In this document: piece after piece, positions 29,692 to 39,588 of the stretch
How positions within the stretch are numbered: position 1 is the first letter of the stretch
Layout: every line of letters begins with the position of its first letter
Assembly (NCBI RefSeq): GCF_000764225.1
Contig: NZ_JQED01000005.1
Coordinates: forward strand, 310,001-374,000
Direction of reading: 5' to 3'
DNA length: 64,000 nt
Origin: Colwellia psychrerythraea
GTDB taxonomy: Bacteria; Pseudomonadota; Gammaproteobacteria; Enterobacterales; Alteromonadaceae
Made by a program: the position numbers and the translations under genes
The notes under the pieces: model-generated
What the model was told of the DNA's origin: nothing
Databases searched by the model: none
The model's input: only the letters and a program-made list of their open reading frames with translations

Positions 29692-29943
29692 CTGCAGAAC
29701 GACCAAATTCGACAACGACGTACACAGTTTTTTACGTTTGAGTATGATGATGGGGATAATTTAGACTCAGTGGCTGAGCCAATTTTAGAAGAATTCGTTA
29801 CATTAACCGAACTTACCCGTTGCTTATAAAGTTTGATCGCGAGTGATGAAGCCTCTCAGAGCTACTTAATTTACAAAAGCGTCAACCTTATGCGCATGAG
29901 AATAATGAATCGTATTAACGTTAATGAGTTAACTGTGTCATAA
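29692..29943 (+). pseudogene. Possible remnant of an unknown coding sequence
   Basis: In the roughly 400-bp gap between the S9 peptidase and trhO, the plus-strand frame starting at 29692 reads about 45 sense codons (DQIRQRRTQFFTFEYDDGDN, then LDSVAEPILEEFVTLTELTRCL). It meets TAA at 29827 and continues open in the same frame (SLIASDEASQSYLIYKSVNL) to TAA at 29941. The acidic, protein-like composition suggests decayed coding DNA. No start codon or family is recognised, and it could be chance. Confidence 0.3.
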
Positions 29944-29950
29944 ATACAAA

Positions 29951-29981
29951 CAGCCCAAGTTATATTTAATAACTCGGGCTG
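29951..29981 (-). terminator. Terminator-like hairpin after trhO
   Basis: CAGCCC-AGTTAT and its complement form a 13-bp stem with one mismatch and a 5-base loop. In the minus direction it is followed by TTTGTATTT. Confidence 0.55.
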
Positions 29982-30014
29982 AATCAAAGTGTATTCGAGT
30001 AACAAATAAGCTAG

Positions 30015-31040
30015 CTACTTACTGGCTTGCTTTGCCTTTTTGTCATTTTTTTCTTGGCGGCGCTCTTCAATAATGTTTTGAATATCACCACCTATATGGC
30101 TTTCACCACGCTGTTCTGCTAATGAAATCTGACGTTGGCGTTCAGCGTAACGGTTACGCTGCTCGTCGGTTACTTTGTCATGACAACGATGACAGCTTAC
30201 GCCTTTAACATAATGCTCACTCTCTTTTTCCACTTCAGTTAATGGAAAGCGACAAGCAAAACACTGATCGTATTGTCCTTGCTCTAGTTCATGATTAACC
30301 GCCACTCGGCCATCAAAGACAAAGCACTCACCTTCCCACAGTGTTTCTGTGCTTGGCACTTCTTCAAGATACTTTAATATGCCACCTTCTAGGTGATATA
30401 CCTCGTCAAAACCTTGCTCTTTTAAGTAAGCCGTTGATTTCTCACAGCGAATACCGCCCGTACAATACATAGCCACTTTTTTGTGCTTATTTTTATCTAA
30501 GTTTTTCTCTACGTATTCAGGAAATTCACGAAACGTTTCGGTATTGGGATTAATGGCATTTTTAAAGGTACCAATCTCAATTTCGTAGTCGTTGCGAGTA
30601 TCCACCAAAACCACCTCTGGATCAGAAATTAAAGCATTCCAATCTTTCGGCTTCACATAAGTGCCAACCACTTGGTTTGGATCAATTCCTTCAACACCCA
30701 TAGTGACGATTTCTTTTTTCAATTTCACTTTCGTGCGATGAAATGGGTTTTCTTCACTATAAGATTCTTTATGAGATATATTATCTAAACCTGGTTGCTC
30801 GGCTAAAAAAGCAAGTACTGTATCAATACCAGATTGCGGGCCTGCAATAGTACCGTTGATGCCTTCAGCAGCTAATAACAAAGTACCTTTAACATCAACA
30901 CTGACCATTTTATTTGACAATGGCTCACGTAATGCTTCAAACGCGTCTAAACGCACGAATTTATACAATGCGCAAATAGTGATAGTTGACGGGATTTTTA
31001 TCGTCGCAGGCGTCGATAACTGTTTTTCTGATGAACTCAT
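30015..31040 (-). CDS. trhO: tRNA uridine(34) hydroxylase TrhO (YceA)
   Basis: The 341-residue rhodanese-family enzyme makes 5-hydroxyuridine at the tRNA wobble position, the first step of the oxygen-dependent cmo5U/mo5U pathway. It has the N-terminal ferredoxin-like domain ([20 protein letters not shown]), then a rhodanese domain with the active-site loop [11 protein letters not shown]. The C-terminal zinc-type cysteines are CFACRFPL and CHRCHDK. Length and order match E. coli YceA (350). A GGAG Shine-Dalgarno lies before the ATG. It is monocistronic. Confidence 0.93.
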   Translation of the reverse strand: MSSSEKQLSTPATIKIPSTITICALYKFVRLDAFEALREPLSNKMVSVDVKGTLLLAAEGINGTIAGPQSGIDTVLAFLAEQPGLDNISHKESYSEENPFHRTKVKLKKEIVTMGVEGIDPNQVVGTYVKPKDWNALISDPEVVLVDTRNDYEIEIGTFKNAINPNTETFREFPEYVEKNLDKNKHKKVAMYCTGGIRCEKSTAYLKEQGFDEVYHLEGGILKYLEEVPSTETLWEGECFVFDGRVAVNHELEQGQYDQCFACRFPLTEVEKESEHYVKGVSCHRCHDKVTDEQRNRYAERQRQISLAEQRGESHIGGDIQNIIEERRQEKNDKKAKQASK

Positions 31041-31267
31041 GTTTTCTCCATTGAGCTAACTGGAACGTAAATCCAGCGCTGTAGATTAATATTCAAAACG
31101 TAACTGATTACTTACCAAATAAAGCATCAAATAACTCATTCAAGTCACATTTTTAGGGAGGCATATTCTAGCAGAATTATTTAACAATAAACATAGCGCA
31201 CAAAGTAGACGATAATTAGCTAAGCTATATTAAGGTAAGAGCAGATAGGAACTACATTAAGCACAAA

Positions 31268-31298
31268 CAAAAATGCCACCTTGCATCAGCAAGGTGGC
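31268..31298 (-). terminator. Rho-independent terminator downstream of acnB
   Basis: A perfect 10-bp GC-rich stem (GCCACCTTGC, arms 31275-31284 and 31289-31298) with a 4-base loop is followed by ATTTTTG in the minus direction. The rest of the roughly 390-bp trhO-acnB gap holds only trhO upstream sequence with no recognised feature. Confidence 0.8.
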
Positions 31299-31432
31299 GA
31301 TTGGATTTATCTATTTGGTGTTTTCTTTAAGTTAGATGGTTAAATAATAAGGCAGAAGCGCGGAGCCTAGTTTACTAGGTGAGCACTTCTAACAATGTTA
31401 TTTTACTCATCTAGCAACAAGAAAACTGTAAA

Positions 31433-34024
31433 TTAGGCTTCTACTTGCAAAATTACAGTATCTGCTTTTGATGTATACTCTTCCATCTTATCAAAGTTCA
31501 AGTAACGATAAGTATCAGCTGCTGTTGCATCAATTTGTGATGCATACTCCATATACTCAGCAGGACTTGGCAGTTTACCCAAGATAGCGCCAACACCCGC
31601 AAGCTCTGCTGACGTTAAATAAACGTTTGCGCCAGTACCTAAGCGGTTAGGGAAATTACGTGTTGAAGTAGACAGCACAGTAGTATTATCACCTACACGT
31701 GCTTGGTTACCCATACATAGTGAACACCCTGGAGTTTCTACGCGAGCACCTGCTTTACCGTAAATGTTGAAGTAACCTTCATCTTTAAGTTGTGCACTAT
31801 CCATTTTAGTCGGTGGTGTAACCCACATGCGTGTTGGTAATGAACCACCATAGTTCTCAATCAATTTTCCTGCTGCACGGAAGTGACCAATATTCGTCAT
31901 GCATGAACCGATAAAGACTTCATCAATGTCTACACCAGAAACGTCTGACAATAATTTCGCATCATCAGGGTCATTTGGACAACAAACGATAGGCTCTTTA
32001 ATTTCATTCAAGTCAATTTCAATTACGTGAGCATATTCAGCATCGCTATCAGCCGTCATCAGTGAAGGATTAGCTAACCATTCTTCCATGCCCTTAATAC
32101 GACGTGTAATAGTACGCACATCACCATAACCTTCACTGATCATCCATTTAAGCATAACGATGTTAGACGTTAGGTATTCAGCAACGGCATCTTCTTCAAG
32201 CTTGATCGTACAACCTGCAGCAGAGCGTTCAGCTGAGGCATCTGATAATTCAAACGCTTGCTCAACTGATAAACCTTTAATACCTTCAATCTCTAGTACA
32301 CGACCTGAGAATTCATTGATTTTGCCAGCTTTCTCTACGGTTAATAAACCTTTTTTGATGGCTGTATAAGGAATAGCATGTACTAAATCACGTAAAGTGA
32401 TGCCTGGTTGCATTTCACCTTTAAAGCGAACCAAAACTGACTCAGGCATATCAAGCGGCATAACACCTGTTGCCGCAGCAAAAGCAACTAAACCAGAGCC
32501 AGCAGGGAAAGAAATACCTAATGGGAAACGCGTATGTGAATCACCACCGGTACCAACAGTATCAGGTAATAACATACGGTTTAACCAAGAATGAATTACA
32601 CCATCACCTGGGCGAAGCGAAATACCGCCACGGTTCATCATAAAGTCAGGTAATGTGTGATGGGTAATAACATCAACAGGCTTAGGATAAGCAGAAGTAT
32701 GACAAAAAGACTGCATCGTTAAATCAGCAGAGAAACCTAAACAGGCTAAATCTTTAAGTTCATCACGTGTCATAGGGCCTGTGGTATCTTGCGAGCCAAC
32801 GGTTGTCATTTTAGGTTCACAATATTGACCAGCGCGAACACCTTTAACATTACATGCTTGACCAACCATCTTCTGCGCTAAAGTAAAACCTTTAGTAGAA
32901 GATGTTGGATCAATAGGCGTAGCAAATAAATCTGTCGCTTCAAGACCTAACGCTTCACGAGCACGCCCCGTTAAACCACGACCAATGATTAGAGGAATAC
33001 GACCACCAGCACGAACTTCATCAAACAATACCGGGCTAAGTTCAAAGGTCGAAATAACATCACCAGCAGCATTTTTAACAACACCTTCGTATGGGTAAAT
33101 ATCAATAACGTCACCCATATGCATTGCTTGCACGTCTAATTCAATCGGTAATGCGCCTGAATCTTCCATGGTGTTATAGAAAATAGGAGCAATTTTACCG
33201 CCTAGACAAACACCGCCAGCACGTTTATTAGGGATACAAGGAATATCATCCCCCATAAACCATAAAACAGAGTTAGTTGCAGATTTACGTGAAGAACCCG
33301 TACCAACGACATCACCAACATAGGCCAGTGGTATACCGTCTTTTTGTAATTCTTCAAGTTGAGCGATAGGGCCAACAGTTCCGTCATCATCTGGATTAAT
33401 ACCATCACGACCAATTTTAAGCATTGCTTTAGCGTGTAATGGAATATCTGGGCGAGACCAAGCATCAGGTGCTGGTGATAAATCATCGGTGTTAGTTTCA
33501 CCCGTCACTTTAAATACTTTAATGGTAATTTTTTCAGCGACTTTTTCTTTTGAGGTGAACCACTCAGCGTCAGCCCAAGATTGCATAACTTGCTTAGCAG
33601 CAACATTGCCCGATTCTGATTTTTCTTGAACATCATGAAAAGCATCAAACATTAATAAGGTATTTGATAAACCTTTAGCTGCTGTAGATGATAATTTTTC
33701 ACAGTCTAATAAATCAATCATCGGCTGAATGTTGTATCCACCTAACATGGTGCCTAATAATTCAGTCGCTTTTTCAGGACTTAAAATAGGAGAAGTTACT
33801 TCACCTTTAGCTATTGCCGCCAAAAAACCAGCTTTAACATAAGCTGCTTCATCAACACCCGCTGGTACACGATTTGTTAATAAATCAATTAAAAAAGCAT
33901 CTTCACCCGCTGGTGGGTTTTTAACTAATTCGACTAATGCAGCTGTCTGTTCAGCGTCTAAAGCTTTAGGTACGATACCTTCAGCTGCACGTTCTGCTAT
34001 GTGGTTGCGATATTCTTGAAGCAC
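31433..34024 (-). CDS. acnB: Aconitate hydratase B (bifunctional aconitase / 2-methylisocitrate dehydratase)
   Basis: The 863-residue product matches E. coli AcnB (865) when started at GTG 34024 ([20 protein letters not shown]), which has an AAGGTG Shine-Dalgarno. The open frame runs 9 codons further up without similarity. It interconverts citrate and isocitrate through a [4Fe-4S] cluster. The swivel-domain motif [12 protein letters not shown], the substrate-loop [12 protein letters not shown] form [12 protein letters not shown], and the cluster cysteines in IGSCMTNIG and CSLCMGNQA are visible. In E. coli the apo-protein also binds mRNA. It is divergent from a second aconitase-B-type gene. 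Confidence 0.96.
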   Translation of the reverse strand: MLQEYRNHIAERAAEGIVPKALDAEQTAALVELVKNPPAGEDAFLIDLLTNRVPAGVDEAAYVKAGFLAAIAKGEVTSPILSPEKATELLGTMLGGYNIQPMIDLLDCEKLSSTAAKGLSNTLLMFDAFHDVQEKSESGNVAAKQVMQSWADAEWFTSKEKVAEKITIKVFKVTGETNTDDLSPAPDAWSRPDIPLHAKAMLKIGRDGINPDDDGTVGPIAQLEELQKDGIPLAYVGDVVGTGSSRKSATNSVLWFMGDDIPCIPNKRAGGVCLGGKIAPIFYNTMEDSGALPIELDVQAMHMGDVIDIYPYEGVVKNAAGDVISTFELSPVLFDEVRAGGRIPLIIGRGLTGRAREALGLEATDLFATPIDPTSSTKGFTLAQKMVGQACNVKGVRAGQYCEPKMTTVGSQDTTGPMTRDELKDLACLGFSADLTMQSFCHTSAYPKPVDVITHHTLPDFMMNRGGISLRPGDGVIHSWLNRMLLPDTVGTGGDSHTRFPLGISFPAGSGLVAFAAATGVMPLDMPESVLVRFKGEMQPGITLRDLVHAIPYTAIKKGLLTVEKAGKINEFSGRVLEIEGIKGLSVEQAFELSDASAERSAAGCTIKLEEDAVAEYLTSNIVMLKWMISEGYGDVRTITRRIKGMEEWLANPSLMTADSDAEYAHVIEIDLNEIKEPIVCCPNDPDDAKLLSDVSGVDIDEVFIGSCMTNIGHFRAAGKLIENYGGSLPTRMWVTPPTKMDSAQLKDEGYFNIYGKAGARVETPGCSLCMGNQARVGDNTTVLSTSTRNFPNRLGTGANVYLTSAELAGVGAILGKLPSPAEYMEYASQIDATAADTYRYLNFDKMEEYTSKADTVILQVEA

Positions 34025-34715
34025 GACATTCACCTTTTTATTTGGAGACACTAGTCACTTTAGGAATGACTCGTAATATAGAGCCAATTTAGGACAAAGC
34101 TGTTAAGTATCTATGATTATAAAATACATCTTAATAATACAATATTGTCGACACTTTTTGTTATCGACGACTAATCACGATGGTTATTTTCAATATCCAT
34201 ATAGGTTATAGCTTATTAATTTCAACAACTTAACAGAATTTAAATTTTCATCTGTACGACTATTATACTAGTCTTTTTTTCTTTGATTTTAACATTGTCG
34301 GAAATGTCTTGGATTTTATTAAAAATACTTTTGTAAAAAATGAGCACTTAAACTTGTTAAAATAGCAGTATGATCAGTTGAGTTAAGAAGCTTGATTATA
34401 GTATAGGAGATAAGGTAATTTTCAGCGACTAGGTACATTTTTCATCGACAAAAACGATAGTGTTTCAGCTATATCGCCGCACAACAAAACCTCTTTAATT
34501 AATTAAAATCAAATAGTTATGGCATCACTCTGATATAAAGAATAATCTATCACAACTAACATAACTAAAATTTCTACCGAGTATAACTGCTATGAATAAC
34601 GTTTATGTAATCAAATGATTACTAGTCGACAGAAAATCAGGTAAAATAGTCGTAAAATTTGTCCAAGCTAATGATGACAATATTATTAGCGCAATAGAAC
34701 TAGAGAGAGTTTTAA
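34025..34715. promoter_or_regulatory. Divergent acnB / second aconitase regulatory region
   Basis: This is a 691-bp AT-rich gap with no credible gene. It holds several TCGAC-centred words: ATTGTCGACACT (34144-34155, a near-perfect palindrome), ATCGACGAC (34163-34171), CATCGACAAAAAC (about 34443) and AGTCGACAG (about 34624). Repetition of a palindromic core in a divergent promoter region suggests operator sites for a shared regulator, which I cannot identify. The second aconitase has an AGAGAG Shine-Dalgarno. Confidence 0.4.
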
Positions 34716-37511
34716 ATGAGTCTATATATAGAATACATTAAAGAAATTGAAAGTCGCAAGAATGAGCTTGGCTTAGCACCTAAACCTATTGATAGCGCAG
34801 ATTTATTATCCGAAATTATTACACAAATTAAAGATCAAGATAATGAGTACCGAGCTGACTCACTTAACTTCTTCATCTATAACACCTTACCTGGTACAAC
34901 TAGCGCCGCAGGTGAAAAAGCTGCATTCTTAAAAGAAATTATTTTAGGTGCCGTTGTTGTTACAGAAATTACACCAACATTTGCGTTTGAATTACTTTCG
35001 CACATGAAAGGTGGTCCTTCAATTGAAGTATTACTTGATCTTGCATTAGGTGACGACGCGGCATTAGCAGCTCAAGCTTCAGATGTATTAAAAACACAAG
35101 TTTTCTTATATGATGCTGACACTGCCCGTCTTGAAGCTGCTTTTAAAGCAGGTAACGCCGTTGCTAAAGATATTTTAGAAAGCTATGCACAAGCTGAGTT
35201 CTTCACAAAATTACCTGACATTGACGCAAAAATTGACGTAGTGACTTATATTGCCGGTGAAGGTGATATCTCTACTGATTTGTTATCTCCAGGTCATCAA
35301 TCTCACTCGCGTGCTGACCGTGAATTACATGGCAAGTGTATGATCACACCAGAAGCTCAAGAAGAGATTCAAGCGTTACAAGCTAAGCATCCAAATGCGA
35401 AAGTAATGCTTATCGCTGAAAAAGGTACTATGGGTGTTGGTTCTTCTCGTATGTCAGGTGTTAACAACGTAGCACTTTGGGCGGGTAAACAAGCAAGTCC
35501 TTACGTACCATTTATTAACATTGCACCCGTTGTAGCAGGTACTAACGGTATCGCTCCAATCTTCTTAACGACTGTTGATGTAACTGGTGGTATCGGTCTT
35601 GATCTTAAAAACTGGGTTAAGAAAGTAGATGCTAATGGCAATGCGGTTGTTGACGCAAATGGCGATGCAGTATTAGAAGAAGCATACTCAGTAGCGACTG
35701 GTACAGTATTAACTATCGATACTAAAGCGCAGAAGTTATACAACGGTGATAAAGAGTTAGTTGACGTATCTTCAGCATTTACTCCGCAAAAGCAAGAATT
35801 CATGAAAGCGGGTGGTTCTTACGCGGTTACATTCGGTAAAAAGCTACAAACATTTGCCGCAGAAACTTTAGGTGTTGAAGCGCCTGTTGTTTACGCTGCA
35901 TCTAAAGAAATATCTCACGAAGGCCAAGGTTTAACAGCAGTAGAGAAAATCTTTAACCGTAATGCTGTTGGTGTTGCATCTGATTCACCTTTACATGCTG
36001 GCTCTAATGTTCGCGTAAAAGTAAATATTGTTGGTTCACAAGACACGACTGGCCCTATGACATGTCAGGAATTAGAAGCGATGGCTGCTTCTACTATTTC
36101 TCCAATTGTTGATGGTGCATTCCAATCAGGTTGTCACACAGCATCAGTTTGGGATAGCAAAGCAAAAGCTAACACGCCTAAATTAATGGCATTCATGAAC
36201 AAGTTTGGTTTAATCACAGCACGTGATCCAAAAGGTGTTTACCACTCAATGACTGACGTTATTCATAAAGTATTGAATGACATCACCATTGACGACCGCG
36301 CTATCATCATTGGTGGTGACTCGCATACCCGTATGTCTAAAGGTGTAGCGTTCGGTGCCGATTCAGGTACAGTTGCTATCGCTCTTGCAACAGGTGAGTC
36401 AGCAATGCCAATCCCTGAGTCTGTTAAAGTGACGTTTAAAGGTAACATGAAAGGCCACATGGATTTCCGTGACGTTGTTCACTCAACTCAAGCGCAAATG
36501 CTTAAGCAATTTGGCGGCGAGAACGTTTTCCAAGGTCGTATTATCGAAGTACACATCGGTACATTAATGGCTGACCAAGCCTTTACTTTCACAGATTGGT
36601 CTGCAGAAATGAAAGCTAAAGCGTCAATCTGTATTTCAAATGATGAAACATTAGTTAAATCTATCGAGCTTGCTAAGAGCCGTATCCAAATTATGATCGA
36701 CAAGGGTATGGAAAACGAAGCAGGTACACTTAAAGGTTTAATCGCACTTGCGGATAAACGTATTGCGGGTATCAAGTCGGGTGAACAACCTGCACTTGCA
36801 CCTGATGATGCAGCTAAATACTATGCTGAAGTTGTTGTAGATCTTGACTCAATTGAAGAGCCAATGATTGCTGATCCTGATGTAAACAACGATGACGTAT
36901 CTAAGCGTTACACCCATGATGTTATCCGCCCTGTATCATATTACGGTGATAAAGCTGTAGATTTAGGTTTTATTGGTTCATGTATGGTTCATAAAGGTGA
37001 CATGCAAATTGTTGCGCAAATGTTACGTAATCTTGAAAAACAAAACGGTACGGTAGAGTTTAAAGCACCATTAGTTGTTGCTGCGCCTACTTACAACATT
37101 GTTGATGAACTTAAAGCTGAAGGCGATTGGGACATTCTACAAAAATATGCTGGTTTTGAATTTGACGATGCTGCGCCTAAAAATGCTGCTCGTACTAAGT
37201 ACGATAACATCTTATACCTAGAACGCCCAGGCTGTAACTTATGTATGGGTAACCAAGAAAAAGCTGAACCAGGTGATACAGTAATCGCAACGTCAACACG
37301 CTTATTCCAAGGTCGTGTTGTGGCTGATACTGCAGAGAAAAAAGGTGAATCATTACTTGGCTCATCAGCGTTAGTTGTTCTTTCAACGGTATTGGGTCGT
37401 TTCCCTACTATGGATGAATACAAAAGCGCTGTAGAAGGTATCGACTTAACTAAATTTACTCCTCCTACTGAAGAAATGACAACTCAGTTCATTCCAGTTA
37501 AAAGAGTATAA
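34716..37511 (+). CDS. Second, long aconitase-B-type hydratase
   Basis: The 931-residue protein belongs to the aconitase B family but differs strongly from the neighbour. It is about 68 residues longer, with a distinct N-terminus (MSLYIEYIKEIESRKNELGL, YRADSLNFFIYNTLPGTTSA). It keeps GVGSSRMSGVNN, GGDSHTRMSKGVAFGADSG and the cluster cysteines in IGSCMVHKG and CNLCMGNQE. From memory this long form is common in Bacteroidetes, so lateral origin is an inference. It may favour 2-methylisocitrate or serve under iron or oxidative stress, but its exact role is unknown. A strong terminator follows. Confidence 0.88.
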   Translation: MSLYIEYIKEIESRKNELGLAPKPIDSADLLSEIITQIKDQDNEYRADSLNFFIYNTLPGTTSAAGEKAAFLKEIILGAVVVTEITPTFAFELLSHMKGGPSIEVLLDLALGDDAALAAQASDVLKTQVFLYDADTARLEAAFKAGNAVAKDILESYAQAEFFTKLPDIDAKIDVVTYIAGEGDISTDLLSPGHQSHSRADRELHGKCMITPEAQEEIQALQAKHPNAKVMLIAEKGTMGVGSSRMSGVNNVALWAGKQASPYVPFINIAPVVAGTNGIAPIFLTTVDVTGGIGLDLKNWVKKVDANGNAVVDANGDAVLEEAYSVATGTVLTIDTKAQKLYNGDKELVDVSSAFTPQKQEFMKAGGSYAVTFGKKLQTFAAETLGVEAPVVYAASKEISHEGQGLTAVEKIFNRNAVGVASDSPLHAGSNVRVKVNIVGSQDTTGPMTCQELEAMAASTISPIVDGAFQSGCHTASVWDSKAKANTPKLMAFMNKFGLITARDPKGVYHSMTDVIHKVLNDITIDDRAIIIGGDSHTRMSKGVAFGADSGTVAIALATGESAMPIPESVKVTFKGNMKGHMDFRDVVHSTQAQMLKQFGGENVFQGRIIEVHIGTLMADQAFTFTDWSAEMKAKASICISNDETLVKSIELAKSRIQIMIDKGMENEAGTLKGLIALADKRIAGIKSGEQPALAPDDAAKYYAEVVVDLDSIEEPMIADPDVNNDDVSKRYTHDVIRPVSYYGDKAVDLGFIGSCMVHKGDMQIVAQMLRNLEKQNGTVEFKAPLVVAAPTYNIVDELKAEGDWDILQKYAGFEFDDAAPKNAARTKYDNILYLERPGCNLCMGNQEKAEPGDTVIATSTRLFQGRVVADTAEKKGESLLGSSALVVLSTVLGRFPTMDEYKSAVEGIDLTKFTPPTEEMTTQFIPVKRV

Positions 37512-37581
37512 AGCTATTCAACTGACCAGCTTTACTTAGTGTAAAGCTGGTCCAAACTAGCAATAGCAAAATCGACAAACT

Positions 37582-37614
37582 AAAAAGGGTTACTTTCCAG
37601 TAACCCTTTTTTTT
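37582..37614. terminator. Rho-independent terminator after the second aconitase
   Basis: AAAAAGGGTTACT, a short loop, and AGTAACCCTTTTTTTT form a stem with a long T-run about 70 bp after the stop. The A-run on the other side would also serve the convergent lipoprotein gene. Confidence 0.88.
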
Positions 37615-37652
37615 GCCTGATAGTTTATCCTCATAATAAGGGGCAGTTGATC

Positions 37653-38030
37653 TTATTCCGTTCTTGGACACTCAAGTTTCGCAGTTAAGTTTGGCATTAT
37701 CATATTCGGCGAAGCTCTGAAATGATCAAAACTTTCAACCCCAGTTATCAACTCAAGTTTATAACCATATCTACCACAGATTAAGTAACCTCTACGTAGG
37801 AGAAATACCGATAATCGCTCAAAGCTAACGTTATTATTTGGGATAACTTCTAATTGATAATTGAATTCATCAAATTGAGTTTTTTTGAATTGTAATTGGT
37901 GATCAAAGTCCCACTCTGTTTGTGCTTGACCTAGCACGACTGAACTCGGGCCTGCACAAGCAGATAAATATAAGAGACTGAACGAACACAGAGCAGTTCG
38001 GATGACTGGTTTATTTATGAGGTTTAACAT
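37653..38030 (-). CDS. Small predicted lipoprotein of unknown function
   Basis: The 125-residue protein has a lipoprotein signal peptide ending in LSAC (Cys25). The mature part has mixed alpha/beta composition and two further cysteines (ICGRYGYK and KLECPRTE). I do not recognise a family. It is followed downstream by a shared terminator and preceded by a TonB-domain gene on the same strand, about 90 bp away, so the two could be co-transcribed. Confidence 0.6.
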   Translation of the reverse strand: MLNLINKPVIRTALCSFSLLYLSACAGPSSVVLGQAQTEWDFDHQLQFKKTQFDEFNYQLEVIPNNNVSFERLSVFLLRRGYLICGRYGYKLELITGVESFDHFRASPNMIMPNLTAKLECPRTE

Positions 38031-38118
38031 GGTAATTATCCTTTTTACAGTTGCCTTATCAGTCTAACAAATAGAAAACACTGACAACAAACATACTAAA
38101 GTACTTACTTAATAATAA

Positions 38119-39168
38119 TTAACTACTCGTGGAGTGTTCGATTAAATTAAAGTTAGTTTTTGGCTCACCAAACACATAAATACTGCAGTTTTTCCAATTG
38201 GTGGGGATTGTCCAAGTATTATTATTTTCTACCGTATAAACATGGCGTTTATTAGCGCAGCGAACATCTAAAGTATGTAAAGAGCCTTCAATATTGGTTA
38301 ACGAAAACTTATTTCTTACTAAGTCTGCATACCAGTAATCATTATCAATAGCAGCCTTAATCATGATATCTTTGTCACTACTGATCACTGAATCAATATC
38401 TGCCATAAGTTTTTCAAGTTTTGCCAAATATGGTTTTGCCTCTTCAAGCTTAATAAGCTGTTCATAGGTATTAAATGCACTTTGAAACTTAGATAAAGCC
38501 GCCTCTAAGTAGAATTGTTGATACAGCACAGAAAATTTTAACTTCTCACTTTTTACTCCACTATCAAGTGTTACTCGATCAAGATGATATAACTGTAAAG
38601 TATCATTACCAATCTCTCTCGCATAATTTGCCGCAAGAATGTGCATGTAATTATTTTCACTGAGGTGCATTGTTCTGCGCGCGCTCATTTTAGCTAACTG
38701 ATGCTCTACCTCCTGGTAATCTTTATCTTTCAATGCCTTGTCAGCTAGGTCATATTTTCTCTTAAAACTTCGAGATACTCCTTGAATACCGTCGTTCTTG
38801 CCCATACGGAAATTCATTTGTACTGTATTAACGCACTGCTGTATTGGCTTGCCATTTTCAAATGCTGGTTGATATTTCCATTTAGTCACGGCTTTTAGTG
38901 CTGCTTTATCAAAATCTTTACTACCTGAAGATTCTTTAACTAATGCATCAGAAACATTGCCCTTTTCATCAATAACAAAACCAAGAACCGTCCAACCTTC
39001 ACGGCTTTGCCTAGCAGCCTCAATAGGGTATTTGGGGGGAATGCGTTTAATAGGCTCAGGAATAATAATCGTTGATAGGTGTTGAGAAATTTCGTTGGCA
39101 GAAACTGAGGTACTAGCGTTTGCTGTTAGAAGAGCAGCCACACTTACGTAGAGTACTTTATGACTCAT
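38119..39168 (-). CDS. Exported TonB-domain protein
   Basis: The 349-residue protein has a signal peptide (about 1-24) rather than a TM anchor. A TonB C-terminal domain follows (about 33-120: IPPKYPIEAARQSREGWTVLGFVIDEKGNVSDA, then KWKYQPAFENGKPIQQCVNTVQMNF). The roughly 220-residue C-terminal part is helical, TPR-like in spacing and ends in a small beta segment. Without an inner membrane helix it is unlikely to be a classical energy transducer. A periplasmic role is inferred. An inverted-repeat element lies just upstream. Confidence 0.75.
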   Translation of the reverse strand: MSHKVLYVSVAALLTANASTSVSANEISQHLSTIIIPEPIKRIPPKYPIEAARQSREGWTVLGFVIDEKGNVSDALVKESSGSKDFDKAALKAVTKWKYQPAFENGKPIQQCVNTVQMNFRMGKNDGIQGVSRSFKRKYDLADKALKDKDYQEVEHQLAKMSARRTMHLSENNYMHILAANYAREIGNDTLQLYHLDRVTLDSGVKSEKLKFSVLYQQFYLEAALSKFQSAFNTYEQLIKLEEAKPYLAKLEKLMADIDSVISSDKDIMIKAAIDNDYWYADLVRNKFSLTNIEGSLHTLDVRCANKRHVYTVENNNTWTIPTNWKNCSIYVFGEPKTNFNLIEHSTSS

Positions 39169-39200
39169 AATTAAATCCTTTTATTTTTAGAGTTATCTAA

Positions 39201-39462
39201 TACCAAATCCATTAAGTTATTTCCCACTCAGAGCATGCCAGCGGTTTGAGAACAAATAGAATTTTTTTGTATATAGTCACTCTATATGAAAGAAATTCTG
39301 TGCAGTTATCGAATCGCTGGAAAGCTCCCGAAGGGCGAGTTTAAAAGACTTATATGCGGCGTTATTGATTTTGACAAGGGAATAACCATTCTCTTCAATC
39401 AATGCCTTGCTTCTAAGGCTTTTAACTCTCACTGAGTGGGAAGAAACTTATTGGAATTGGTA
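39201..39462. mobile_element. 262-bp inverted-repeat element (MITE-like), non-coding
   Basis: The ends are imperfect inverted repeats of about 35 bp. The left end reads TACCAAATCCATTAAG, then TTCCCACTCAGAG. The right end in reverse complement reads TACCAATTCCAATAAG, then TTCCCACTCAGTGAGAG. TAA flanks both sides, which may be a target duplication. No open frame is present inside. It fills most of the gap between the TonB-domain gene and lpdA. A half copy occurs at 15859-15946, which supports a dispersed family. The transposase that would move it is not in the window. Confidence 0.7.
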
Positions 39463-39588
39463 TAAGGTTAACAGAATGTTAACTATCAATCTACAAGTAC
39501 AAAAAAACCAATTATAAATAACTAACATTAGTTTCTATAATTGGTTTTTATTAAATAACCTTATTTCGCTAAGCAAAAATTAAGCTAA

